A stretch of 41,557 nt of DNA from Candidatus Omnitrophota bacterium (GTDB lineage Bacteria > Omnitrophota > Gorgyraeia > JAFGHF01), in NCBI GenBank assembly GCA_016939375.1, contig JAFGHF010000061.1, positions 1-41,557 of the forward strand. The letters run 5' to 3'. The number at the start of each line of letters is the position of its first letter. Positions within the stretch are counted from its first letter, which is position 1. A program made the translations under genes and the position numbers. Below are positions 34,340 to 41,557 of the stretch, in pieces. The notes beneath the pieces were generated by a model, which ran no database searches, had not been told where the DNA came from, and saw nothing but the letters and a program-made list of their open reading frames with translations.

Positions 34340-36097
34340 ATGCCAGAGAAAAGAATCGGACATATTACCAAGATTAACGGCAACATGGTGACCGTGCGGA
34401 TGTCCGGGCATGTGATACAGAACGAAGTAGCCTATATAATTCATGGCCAAGAGCGCTTGAAGTCGGAAGTCATCCGGGTGAGAGGGGATCTGGCAGAGAC
34501 GCAGGTGTTTGAGGATACGCAAGGCCTAAGGATCGGAGGCGCCGCAGAGTTTAGCGGCGAGTTGCTTTCTGTAGAGTTGGGCCCGGGCCTTTTAGGGCAG
34601 ATATTCGACGGATTGCAAAATCCTCTACCGCAACTGGCGCAACAATACGGCTTCTTTCTAAAAAGAGGAGCGTATCTCGAAGCCCTTCCCGATGAAGCGC
34701 AGTGGCAGTTTAGTCCCGCAGTCAAAAAGGGAGACAAGCTGCGAGCCGGGGAAAAATTGGGCACGGTTCCCGAGAAAATATTTAGCCATTATATCATGGC
34801 CCCTTTTAATCTGCGGGGCGTCCTTGAGGTAGTAAGCGTGGCCAAGCAAGGTAAATATAATTTAAAGCAACCGATAGCCCAGCTAAAAGACGAAAATGGC
34901 GCCGTGCATCAGGCATTTCTGCAGCAAATATGGCCGGTTAAAGTACCTATTCGCAATTATGCCGAAAAACTCAAGCCTACTGAGCCGATCACCACTAAAA
35001 TGCGGATCATAGATTCCCTGTTTCCCGTATGTTTGGGCGGGACATATTGTATTCCCGGACCTTTTGGTTCAGGCAAGACAGTTTTACAGCAACTTACCAG
35101 CCGACACGCGCAGATAGATATCGTGGTTATCGCCGCCTGCGGAGAGCGTGCCGGGGAAGTAGTGGAGACCTTGAGGACATTCCCCGAGCTAAACGACCCC
35201 AGGACAGGTAAACCCTTGAGCGACCGTACCGTAATCATATGTAATACAAGCTCTATGCCGGTTGCCGCTCGGGAATCGAGTGTCTATACTGCCGTGACCA
35301 TTGCCGAATATTACCGGCAAATGGGGTTAAATGTATTATTGCTGGCTGATTCGACCTCCCGCTGGGCACAGGCCATGAGAGAGATGTCCGGCAGGCTGGA
35401 GGAGATTCCCGGGGAGGAAGCCTTCCCCGCATATCTGGAATCACGCATCGCCTCTTTTTATGAAAGGGCGGGATATGTAAGGCTGTATGATGGCAGATTT
35501 GGTTCTGTTACGATAGGCGGTACGGTAAGTCCCGCCGGAGGTAATTTTGAAGAACCGGTGACCCAGGCCACCCTAAAAGTGGTAGGGGCTTTCCATGGAC
35601 TTTCGCGTGAGCGCTCCGATGCCCGTCGCTATCCAGCTATCGACCCTTTGATTAGCTGGAGTAAATATAGAGGTTTCATTGACGAGAAACAGGTAGCCAG
35701 GGGCCACCAGATATTACGCAAAAGCAATGATGTAGCCCAGATGATGAAGGTAGTAGGGGAAGAGGGGACTTCCCTGGAGGATTATGTCGACTATCTCAAG
35801 GGCGATTTTTTTGATTTCGTCTATCTTCAGCAGAACGCATACGATTCGGTTGATGAATCGACCGCACAGGAAAGGCAAATATACATCTTTGATTTCATAT
35901 ATCAGATATTAGAGGCTAGCCTTGAGTTTGCGGATAAAGACCAGGCCCTGCATTTCTTTCAGAGGTTGAGACAGCTCTTTCGGGGCTGGAATTCATCTGC
36001 CTGGGATGGCGCAGAATTTAAGGAACACGAAAAAGAGATAAAAGGCCTGATCAAGGAACACGTTGAAAAGATCCCTCGTCCCTTGGACGCGGGATAA
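34340..36097 (+). CDS. atpA: V-type ATPase catalytic subunit A
   Basis: Subunit A holds the catalytic nucleotide sites. The 585-residue protein has the typical N-terminal barrel and non-homologous insertion. The P-loop [15 protein letters not shown] lies near residue 240, the catalytic-Glu region is [20 protein letters not shown], and [34 protein letters not shown] follows. The C-terminal domain is helical. It starts 14 bases after the DUF2764 gene. A perfect hairpin separates it from atpB. Confidence 0.97.
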   Translation: MPEKRIGHITKINGNMVTVRMSGHVIQNEVAYIIHGQERLKSEVIRVRGDLAETQVFEDTQGLRIGGAAEFSGELLSVELGPGLLGQIFDGLQNPLPQLAQQYGFFLKRGAYLEALPDEAQWQFSPAVKKGDKLRAGEKLGTVPEKIFSHYIMAPFNLRGVLEVVSVAKQGKYNLKQPIAQLKDENGAVHQAFLQQIWPVKVPIRNYAEKLKPTEPITTKMRIIDSLFPVCLGGTYCIPGPFGSGKTVLQQLTSRHAQIDIVVIAACGERAGEVVETLRTFPELNDPRTGKPLSDRTVIICNTSSMPVAARESSVYTAVTIAEYYRQMGLNVLLLADSTSRWAQAMREMSGRLEEIPGEEAFPAYLESRIASFYERAGYVRLYDGRFGSVTIGGTVSPAGGNFEEPVTQATLKVVGAFHGLSRERSDARRYPAIDPLISWSKYRGFIDEKQVARGHQILRKSNDVAQMMKVVGEEGTSLEDYVDYLKGDFFDFVYLQQNAYDSVDESTAQERQIYIFDFIYQILEASLEFADKDQALHFFQRLRQLFRGWNSSAWDGAEFKEHEKEIKGLIKEHVEKIPRPLDAG

Positions 36098-36107
36098 ATT
36101 CGCACTT

Positions 36108-36138
36108 ATAACTTACGTCTCTTTGTTCCGTAAGTTAT
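36108..36138 (+). other. Intercistronic hairpin between atpA and atpB
   Basis: ATAACTTACG (36108-36117) and CGTAAGTTAT (36129-36138) form a perfect 10-bp stem with an 11-nt loop. No T run follows, so a terminator is unlikely. It could be an mRNA processing or stability element. Confidence 0.65.
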
Positions 36139-36161
36139 GTGCTCATTTTAGAAAGAGGCCG

Positions 36162-37454
36162 GTGCATAAAGTCTATACGGATATAATCCAGATCGCCGGT
36201 GATGTCATCACTGTCGAAGCCGAGGGTATCGGATACATGGACATCGCCGAGATCACCACCCAGCAAGGTGTTTCTTTGGCCCAGGTGATCCGCCTTGACT
36301 CAAAGAAAGTGGCCTTGCAGGTCTTTGCCGGAAGCCGGGGCATATCGACCGAGGACAAGGTGCGTTTCTTAGGGCACCCCATGCGCATATCCAGAAGCGA
36401 TAATCTTCTGGGCAGGATCTTTAACGGAAGTGGACAACCTCTGGATAACGGTCCGGCGCTCTCAGAAAACCTAGGCGATATCGGAGGCCCGCCAGTAAAC
36501 CCGGCCAAAAGAATAATCCCCAATAAAATGGTGCGCACGGGCATCCCTATGATCGATGTCTTTAATTCATTGGTTGAGTCACAGAAGCTGCCGATTTTTT
36601 CTATTGCCGGGGAGCCATACAATGAGGTCCTGGCCCGCATCGCTATACAGGCCGAAGTCGACATCATCATTCTGGGAGGGATGGGTTTAAAATATGACGA
36701 CTATCTTTTTTTCCGGGACATCCTGGAGGAGCACGGTTCGTTATCACGGGCCATTTTCTTTATGCATACCGCTGCCGATCCAACCGTGGAGTGTCTTCTT
36801 GTGCCGGATATAAGCCTGGCAGTAGCAGAGTACTTTGCCCTGGAGGGCAAACGCGTACTAACTCTTCTGACTGATATGACCAATTTTTGCGATTCATTGA
36901 AGGAGATATCTATCACCATGGAGCAGGTGCCTTCGAACCGCGGCTATCCCGGAGACCTCTATAGCCAATTGGCGGCCAGATATGAAAAAGCAGTCGATTT
37001 TGACACTGCCGGCTCGATCACTATACTTGCCGCCACCACCATGCCGGGAGATGATGTCACCCATCCAGTGCCCGACAACACAGGCTATATCACCGAGGGT
37101 CAATTTTATCTTAAAAACAAAGTAATAGAACCTTTTGGCTCGCTCAGCCGCCTGAAACAACAAGTCAACGGTAAGACAAGGGATGACCACAGGACAATCA
37201 TGAATGCCATGATCCAGCTGTTTGCCAGTTATCGTGAAACGGTAGAGAAAAGGGCAATGGGGTTTAAAATGAGCGCATGGGACATGAAACTTTTGCGCTA
37301 TGGTGGTATGTTTGAGGAGCAAATGATGTCTTTGGAGGTCAATATACCACTGGAGAAGGCCTTGGATTTAGGTTGGCGGATAATGGCCGAATGCTTTACG
37401 CCCGAAGAAACGGGCATAAAGCGTTCGATGATAGAAAAACACTGGCCTCGTTGA
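36162..37454 (+). CDS. atpB: V-type ATPase subunit B
   Basis: Subunit B is the non-catalytic nucleotide-binding partner of A. From GTG 36162 the product is 430 residues, matching the usual size, and begins directly with [20 protein letters not shown]. Further motifs are [50 protein letters not shown] and [26 protein letters not shown], plus the [21 protein letters not shown] region. The longer reading frame from TTG 36063 lies within atpA and is rejected. GAAAGAGG precedes the GTG. Confidence 0.95.
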   Translation: MHKVYTDIIQIAGDVITVEAEGIGYMDIAEITTQQGVSLAQVIRLDSKKVALQVFAGSRGISTEDKVRFLGHPMRISRSDNLLGRIFNGSGQPLDNGPALSENLGDIGGPPVNPAKRIIPNKMVRTGIPMIDVFNSLVESQKLPIFSIAGEPYNEVLARIAIQAEVDIIILGGMGLKYDDYLFFRDILEEHGSLSRAIFFMHTAADPTVECLLVPDISLAVAEYFALEGKRVLTLLTDMTNFCDSLKEISITMEQVPSNRGYPGDLYSQLAARYEKAVDFDTAGSITILAATTMPGDDVTHPVPDNTGYITEGQFYLKNKVIEPFGSLSRLKQQVNGKTRDDHRTIMNAMIQLFASYRETVEKRAMGFKMSAWDMKLLRYGGMFEEQMMSLEVNIPLEKALDLGWRIMAECFTPEETGIKRSMIEKHWPR

Positions 37455-37586
37455 TTGGCTGCTAAACCATAGCCTTAACGGGACTGGTTCCACCGGATAC
37501 TAAACAGAAGCTGGGAACCTCTCCCAAGCAGCATAGCTAAGCGCAGCCAGTGTTAGATGAGCCAAAAAGCTAGGAAAGCAATAGCA
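37455..37586 (+). repeat. Structured leader element, copy E (before atpD)
   Basis: It begins at the atpB stop with TGGCTGCTAAACCATAGCC. It then has CCTTAACG, arm GGGACTGGTTCC (37480-37491), arm GGAACCTCTCCC (37514-37525; two mismatches, 22-nt loop), AAGCAGCATAGCTAAGCG and CAGCCAGTGTTAGATGAGCC, and ends at the atpD ribosome-binding site AGGAAA. Similarity to copy B, 19 kb away, extends over about 120 bp including most of the loop. Confidence 0.78.
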
Positions 37587-38198
37587 ATGAAGATAAAGCT
37601 TACAAAAGGCGAATTAAAAAGGCATAGGGATGCGTTGAAGCAATTCCAGCGCTACCTGCCTACGTTACAACTGAAGAAGCAGCAATTGCAGATCGAGATC
37701 CTGCATCAGATGACCATTCTGGAGAAGAAGAAACATCAGCAACAGGCCAAGAAAGAATCGGCGCTAGCCTGGACAGCGCTTCTGGCCGAACCGATAGATA
37801 TCAGCCCCTGGATTAAACCGCAAGAGGTCAAGATTGTGGAGAAAAGCATCGCCGGAGTCGATATTCCAGTTTTTGAACAGACAGATTTTGCAAAGACGCA
37901 GTACGATTTATTTACTCTGCCCCTATGGGTAGATGAGGCGATAGAATCCTTAAGGGTTTTAGTTGCGCTAGGAGAAGAGATACGTATTTTGCAAAAAGGC
38001 ATAGAGACCTTAAGGTATGAACTACGTATTACAACGCAGCGGGTAAATCTTTTCGAGAAGATTAAAATACCCGAAAGTCAGGAAGCCATCCGCCGGATCA
38101 AGATTTACCTCGGCGATCAAACAGCAAATGCCGTTGGCCGCAGCAAGATAGCGAAGAGAAAGATCGAGGCCTTTGAATTGCAGGGAGCCGCCTTATGA
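37587..38198 (+). CDS. atpD: V-type ATPase subunit D
   Basis: Subunit D is the central rotor shaft. From ATG 37587 the product is 203 residues, MKIKLTKGELKRHRDALKQF. It is predicted mostly as two long coiled-coil helices (about 10-60 and 125-195) around a short central part, as in the family. An ATG at 37557 would add ten residues encoded by the repeat element and is not preferred. Its TGA overlaps the atpI ATG. Confidence 0.88.
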   Translation: MKIKLTKGELKRHRDALKQFQRYLPTLQLKKQQLQIEILHQMTILEKKKHQQQAKKESALAWTALLAEPIDISPWIKPQEVKIVEKSIAGVDIPVFEQTDFAKTQYDLFTLPLWVDEAIESLRVLVALGEEIRILQKGIETLRYELRITTQRVNLFEKIKIPESQEAIRRIKIYLGDQTANAVGRSKIAKRKIEAFELQGAAL

Positions 38199-39970
38199 TC
38201 GTGCCCATGAAAAAAGCAGCCATCTTGGCGCAGTCTAAAGACAGCGAGCAGACTATACAGAAGCTACGGGCATTGGGGGCTGTGCATGTCGAGCACCAAA
38301 ATGCGCCCAAAGGCAAAGACACGGGCCTTCTTCTTGAAGATATCGCCCTTCTCGAAGCAACCTTAGCGGTTCTGGCGCAGCCGGACCTGGGTACGATGCC
38401 TTTGCAAACGGAAAAGACGCCGCTAGATTGGAGATTTACTGTCCGGCATCTTCTTGGCCTGCGCAATCGTTTAAATCAACTAAAGGATTACTCCTTTAGA
38501 TTGCAGGGAAAGATCAGTCAGTGGGAAAGGTGGGGAGATTTTAACCCCCAAGATATACAGGCCTTAAGAGAAAAGGGTGTTTATATAAGGCTCTACCAGA
38601 TCCCCTTTAAGGAGATCAAAAAAATGCCCGTCGGAGTCATTGTCAAAAAGATTTATGCTGCCGGAGGAGTAGACCATTGCGTGCTTATATCTCGTCAAGA
38701 TGTAGAAATACCATTTAAGGAAGTAGCCTTGCCAAAAATGGGCTTGGGGGCATTAAGAGCGCGTTTCAGCGATAACAATCGGGCTATAAAGCTGATCCGG
38801 GAAGATATCCGAAAGATCGTGCCATACCGCAAGGCGCTTTCTAGTATAAAGGATTCTCTGGAAGAAGAGCTGGAATTCCACAATGTTTTAAACGGAATGG
38901 GTCGCTGCGGAGAAGTTGTATATTTAAAAGGATATATACCGTTTGATGCAGTAGAGCTATTGCGTCAGTCTGCCAAGGTCGAGCAATGGGGGATATCGAT
39001 ATCTGAGCCCGGGCCCAAAGACAGGGTGCCTACGCTTATCCGTAACCCCCGCTGGGTTTCTGTTATAAAGCCGGTGTTTAAGTTAATCGAGATAATCCCC
39101 GGATACAAAGAGCTTGATATCAGTTTATGGTTTTTGATATTTTTCTCTATCTTTTTTGGTATGCTGGTCGGAGATGCCGGGCTAGGCTTGAGTTTTCTCG
39201 CCCTTACCTTCTTGGCCAATAGAAAATGGGGGCCCGGACTCAGAGATAAATCCATTTTTACCCTTTTGTATATTTCAAGCTTTTGTACTGTAATTTGGGG
39301 AGTGTTGACAGGGACATTTTTTGGCCAAGAGTGGTTGCCGCAGTGGATAAGTCCGCTTTTGCCCGCTCTGCGCAACGACAGAAATATCCAGACCCTTTGT
39401 TTTTTGCTCGGGGCGGTACATTTAAGCATTGCTCACGGTTGGCGCGCCCTTGTAAAACTGCCCTCGGCAGCGGCCCTTGCCGAAGCAGGGTGGATTTGTA
39501 TATTATGGGGCGCTTTTTTTCTGGCCAAGGTGCTGGTCCTGGGATATGCATTTCCCGTGATTGCAAAATGGCTTTTTATCGTCGGGGGCAGCCTCGTGCT
39601 TTTATTTACTAACCCCAGCAAAAATATATTTAGAAGCATAGGCTCAGGATTAGGCAGCCTGCTATTGAATCTGGTAAACAGCTTCACGGATGTGGTCTCT
39701 TACATCCGCCTATTTGCAGTGGGCTTAGCCACGGTAGCCATTGCCGATGCGTTTAATAAAATGGCCATGGAAATTGGGTTTAGCAATATTTTTACGGGGA
39801 TGTTAACGGCTCTTATACTACTGGTGGGGCTTTTGCTTAATTTAATATTGGCCCCTTTGTCTGTTTTGGTACATGGGGTAAGGCTTAACGTGTTGGAGTT
39901 CTGCAATCACGCCGATGTGAAATGGAGCGGTTTCGCCTATAACCCCTTTAAAAAAAAGGTTAAAGGATAG
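38195..39970 (+). CDS. atpI: V-type ATPase subunit I (membrane stator)
   Basis: Subunit I (eukaryotic subunit a) links the stator to the ion channel. The 591-residue protein has a soluble N-terminal half with coiled-coil arms, then about seven or eight transmembrane helices from about residue 300. FFSIFFGMLVGDAGLGL is typical, and SYIRLFAVGLATVAIADAFN carries the conserved stator Arg needed for ion release. The end, GVRLNVLEFCNHA, resembles the family end HxxRLxxVEFxxKFY. It is coupled to atpD by ATGA. Confidence 0.94.
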   Translation: MIVPMKKAAILAQSKDSEQTIQKLRALGAVHVEHQNAPKGKDTGLLLEDIALLEATLAVLAQPDLGTMPLQTEKTPLDWRFTVRHLLGLRNRLNQLKDYSFRLQGKISQWERWGDFNPQDIQALREKGVYIRLYQIPFKEIKKMPVGVIVKKIYAAGGVDHCVLISRQDVEIPFKEVALPKMGLGALRARFSDNNRAIKLIREDIRKIVPYRKALSSIKDSLEEELEFHNVLNGMGRCGEVVYLKGYIPFDAVELLRQSAKVEQWGISISEPGPKDRVPTLIRNPRWVSVIKPVFKLIEIIPGYKELDISLWFLIFFSIFFGMLVGDAGLGLSFLALTFLANRKWGPGLRDKSIFTLLYISSFCTVIWGVLTGTFFGQEWLPQWISPLLPALRNDRNIQTLCFLLGAVHLSIAHGWRALVKLPSAAALAEAGWICILWGAFFLAKVLVLGYAFPVIAKWLFIVGGSLVLLFTNPSKNIFRSIGSGLGSLLLNLVNSFTDVVSYIRLFAVGLATVAIADAFNKMAMEIGFSNIFTGMLTALILLVGLLLNLILAPLSVLVHGVRLNVLEFCNHADVKWSGFAYNPFKKKVKG

Positions 39971-39979
39971 ATAGTTGGA

Positions 39980-40059
39980 GATACTTCAGCAGCTAAAATG
40001 CTCACATTTGTTCGCATTTATTTACGCTGCTTCAGTATCAAATTTGCGAAGCAAATTTG
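39980..40059 (+). repeat. Hairpin leader element, copy 1 (before atpK)
   Basis: GATACTTCAGCAGC (from 39980) faces GCTGCTTCAGTATC (40026-40039) as an imperfect inverted repeat. It is followed by a perfect hairpin CAAATTTGC-GAA-GCAAATTTG (40039-40059). The atpK ribosome-binding site GGAGG starts two bases later. A related element precedes tRNA-Val (41254-41333). Confidence 0.7.
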
Positions 40060-40072
40060 AGGAGGGTTAATA

Positions 40073-40522
40073 ATGTCAGACGTGCTGGTTCAGTTTAAAG
40101 ATTTAGGGGTTGGTGCTGTATTGGCATTTGCCGCTATGGGTTCGGCATTAGGAGCAGGGGCCGCTGGCATGGCGGCTGTAGGCGCCTGGAAGAAGTCTTT
40201 TGCCCAAAATAAGGCAGCTTCATTTATGCTCGTGGCCTTTGTGGGCGCTCCTTTGACACAGACGATTTACGGTATGATAGTGATGAATAAGATCGCCGAG
40301 GTTGCCGCCTCTGGCCAGTATATGTGGGGTGTGGGGATATTATGCGGCATTGCCATGGGGCTTTCTGCCTTGATGCAGGGTAAGGCCGGGGCCACTGCGG
40401 CGGACGCCATGGGTGAAACAGGCAAGGGTTTTGGCAATTATATCGTTGTAATAGGAATAGTAGAGACCGTGGCGCTTTTTGTAATGGCTTTTTCCATGGG
40501 GCTTTTAGGCAAGATGATGTAG
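40073..40522 (+). CDS. atpK: V-type ATPase rotor ring subunit K
   Basis: Subunit K builds the membrane rotor ring. The 149-residue protein has four transmembrane helices from a duplicated hairpin. The ion-binding Glu is in GIVETVALFVMAF of the last helix. The first hairpin has APLTQTIYG, and SALMQGKAGA supplies another Gln. Thr/Gln/Tyr, Gln and Glu at these places match the sodium ligands of Enterococcus hirae NtpK (T64, Q65, Y68, Q110, E139), though Ala replaces L61. This suggests sodium rather than proton coupling. GGAGG lies 7 bases before the ATG. Confidence 0.95.
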   Translation: MSDVLVQFKDLGVGAVLAFAAMGSALGAGAAGMAAVGAWKKSFAQNKAASFMLVAFVGAPLTQTIYGMIVMNKIAEVAASGQYMWGVGILCGIAMGLSALMQGKAGATAADAMGETGKGFGNYIVVIGIVETVALFVMAFSMGLLGKMM

Positions 40523-40530
40523 AGAAGATT

Positions 40531-41061
40531 ATGGCTTGTGCCAGCAAACCTTCGCCGGTCAAGCTTGTTGTAGGGACAATCTTTTCCAGCGAAGGCGTTT
40601 TAATTAAAGCAAAGAAGAAGTTAGAGAATAGATTCGGGCCCGTCGATTTTGCTAGCGAGATCATGGCTTTTGATTTTACTGATTACTATGAAAAAGAGAT
40701 GGGTAAGAACCTTAAGCGGCAGTTTTTGAGCTTTGAAAAGCTGGTTTGGCCTAGCCAGCTTTGGCATATAAAAAGATACACCAACCGCCTGGAGCGCGAC
40801 CTAAGAGGGCCGGCTTCTGGGCATAGCCGTAATATAAACTTAGACCCTGGGTATATCGCTGCTTCTAAATTAGTATTGGCTACATGTAAAAACTATTCTC
40901 ACCGTATCTATTTGGATAAAGGCATCTATGCCGAAGTAACATTGAGCTTTCGCGATGGGGTATTTGAGCCCTGGCCTTGGACATACCCGGATTACAGAAG
41001 CGACAGGTATATCCACTGCTTTAACACCATTAGGGAGCTGTACTTAAAGCAGATATTTTAG
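40531..41061 (+). CDS. DUF4416 family protein
   Basis: The 176-residue protein has the DUF4416 pattern: PVKLVVGTIFSS, FGPVDFASEIMAFDFTDYYEKEMG, then LKRQFLSFEKLV, INLDPGYIAASKLVLATCKNYSHRIYLDKGIYAEVTL and WPWTYPDYRSDRYI. The function of the family is unknown; the conserved Asp, His and Tyr residues suggest an enzyme-like pocket. It starts 8 bases after atpK and may be part of the V-ATPase transcript, but it need not act with it. Confidence 0.88.
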   Translation: MACASKPSPVKLVVGTIFSSEGVLIKAKKKLENRFGPVDFASEIMAFDFTDYYEKEMGKNLKRQFLSFEKLVWPSQLWHIKRYTNRLERDLRGPASGHSRNINLDPGYIAASKLVLATCKNYSHRIYLDKGIYAEVTLSFRDGVFEPWPWTYPDYRSDRYIHCFNTIRELYLKQIF

Positions 41062-41109
41062 TATTTTCTTTGATACATTCGGCGACCCCGTACTACGAGG
41101 CCGACCTTC

Positions 41110-41150
41110 CTTCGTTTTACTCAGGATCCCTTGAAGAATCCTGAGCGAAG
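41110..41150. repeat. TCCTGAGCGAAG-type palindromic repeat
   Basis: CTCAGGAT (41120-41127) pairs with ATCCTGAG (41138-41145), and the outer CTTCG (41110-41114) pairs with CGAAG (41146-41150) around a 5-nt bulge. It lies after DUF4416 and might serve as a transcript 3' end. The motif resembles small palindromes dispersed in many genomes. Confidence 0.6.
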
Positions 41151-41209
41151 TCGAGTGACAGCATCAACACTGAGCGCGCCCGTATTTTATATTGTAGTGT
41201 GCGAATGTG

Positions 41210-41238
41210 TTGACACATTTGGCTTTTTGTGCTATTTT
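41210..41238 (+). promoter_or_regulatory. Promoter of tRNA-Val
   Basis: A perfect TTGACA (41210-41215) and TATTTT (41233-41238) are 17 bases apart. The predicted start near 41245 places the whole hairpin element in the tRNA precursor leader. Confidence 0.7.
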
Positions 41239-41253
41239 AGATGGCACCTTAAG

Positions 41254-41333
41254 GTATTTCGGCAGCTACAATCCTGCCTCTGGTTGGATTGCTTAACGCT
41301 GCTTCAATATCAAATTTTGCTCTGCAAAATTTG
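41254..41333 (+). repeat. Hairpin leader element, copy 2 (before tRNA-Val)
   Basis: It shares GTATTTCGGCAGCTA and ACGCTGCTTCAATATC with the element before atpK. Both end in a hairpin: here CAAATTTTGC-TCT-GCAAAATTTG (41311-41333). The stem is one base pair longer than in copy 1, with both arms extended together. Its last G is the first base of the tRNA. Confidence 0.7.
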
Positions 41334-41409
41334 GGCGGATAGTTCAGCTGGTTAGAACGCTTGATTTACATTCAAGAGGTCACAGGTTCGACTCCTGTTC
41401 CGCCCACCA
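41333..41409 (+). tRNA. tRNA-Val (anticodon UAC), CCA encoded
   Basis: GGGCGGA (41333-41339) pairs with TCCGCCC (41399-41405), followed by A and an encoded CCA. The anticodon loop TTTACAT gives anticodon TAC, and the T arm has GGTTCGACTCC. It has its own promoter at 41210-41238. The remaining 148 bases to the window end show small inverted repeats but no gene. Confidence 0.95.
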
Positions 41410-41557
41410 GATTCTTTGCAACTTTAGGTGATTAGCTCGGAGTCGAAGCGAGTGAGCGCCGAAGGAAGCTGAGGAAAAGGCCGTAAGTCCGTCCCGAACG
41501 AAGAATCTTAATTAGAACTTCTTCGGGATCCCAAAGCTAAGAGAATGTATTGGGAAA

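Noticed and set aside
36063..36161. Extended V-ATPase subunit B from TTG 36063
   Set aside because: The first part lies inside atpA and the rest covers an intercistronic hairpin. GTG 36162 has a ribosome-binding site and matches the family start.
41131..41355. 74-codon plus-strand ORF ending in tRNA-Val
   Set aside because: It crosses the tRNA promoter, the hairpin leader and the tRNA itself, with no protein similarity seen.

Overview
This window looks like an origin-proximal chromosome segment of an uncultured Gram-negative-type (diderm) bacterium. The best guess is Candidatus Omnitrophota or a relative in the wider PVC group. The signs are a YidC with the large periplasmic domain of diderms, a GyrB with a long TOPRIM insertion, a V-type ATPase operon in the Chlamydia-like order E-DUF2764-A-B-D-I-K, a RemA/DUF370 gene in the yicC-remA-gmk-rpoZ-coaBC neighbourhood, a DUF4416 gene, and many short structured intergenic repeats. 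The phylum assignment is inference from gene content and order; no marker phylogeny was done.

Layout. Positions 1-240: tRNA-Leu(UAA), tRNA-Cys(GCA) and an intrinsic terminator, all on the minus strand. 276-3948 (minus): ndk, yicC, remA, gmk, rpoZ and a split coaC/coaB pair. 4033-8770 (minus): the origin-flanking set rpmH-rnpA-yidD-yidC-jagN-parA-parB, with a consensus parA promoter and tandem parS-like sites. 8771-9043: divergent rpmH/dnaA promoters and two DnaA boxes. 9044-17141 (plus): dnaA, a DnaA-box-rich spacer (probable oriC), dnaN, a DciA-like gene, gyrB and gyrA, with recF absent. 17149-23056: tRNA-Glu(UUC), nagA, glmS, rsmI and a TMTC-like membrane/TPR protein. 23195-33111: a pyrimidine cluster (PyrR attenuator, pyrR, pyrB, pyrC ... 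pyrK, pyrD, pyrF, pyrE) interrupted by a Mut7-C protein, endonuclease Q, a flavodoxin, a TIGR00725-family protein and mutM. 33113-41061: the V-ATPase operon plus DUF4416. 41210-41409: tRNA-Val(UAC) with its own promoter.

Together the genes cover replication initiation and segregation, membrane-protein insertion, amino-sugar supply for the envelope, complete UMP synthesis from carbamoyl phosphate (carAB not seen here), base-damage repair and probably sodium-coupled ATP hydrolysis or synthesis.

The most unusual content is between the genes. Five related elements of roughly 105-135 bp lie directly before nagA, glmS, rsmI, pyrC and atpD. Four of them share a 12-bp stem whose arms change in compensating fashion between copies; the one before rsmI is divergent. 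Each ends at the ribosome-binding site of the next gene. Other structured repeat families are a CCCCGTTAGAAA inverted repeat (two copies), a hairpin leader before atpK and tRNA-Val, a 224-bp element with inverted ends before mutM, a 10-bp-phased GTTAA array between gyrB and gyrA, and repeat-derived in-frame insertions within pyrK.
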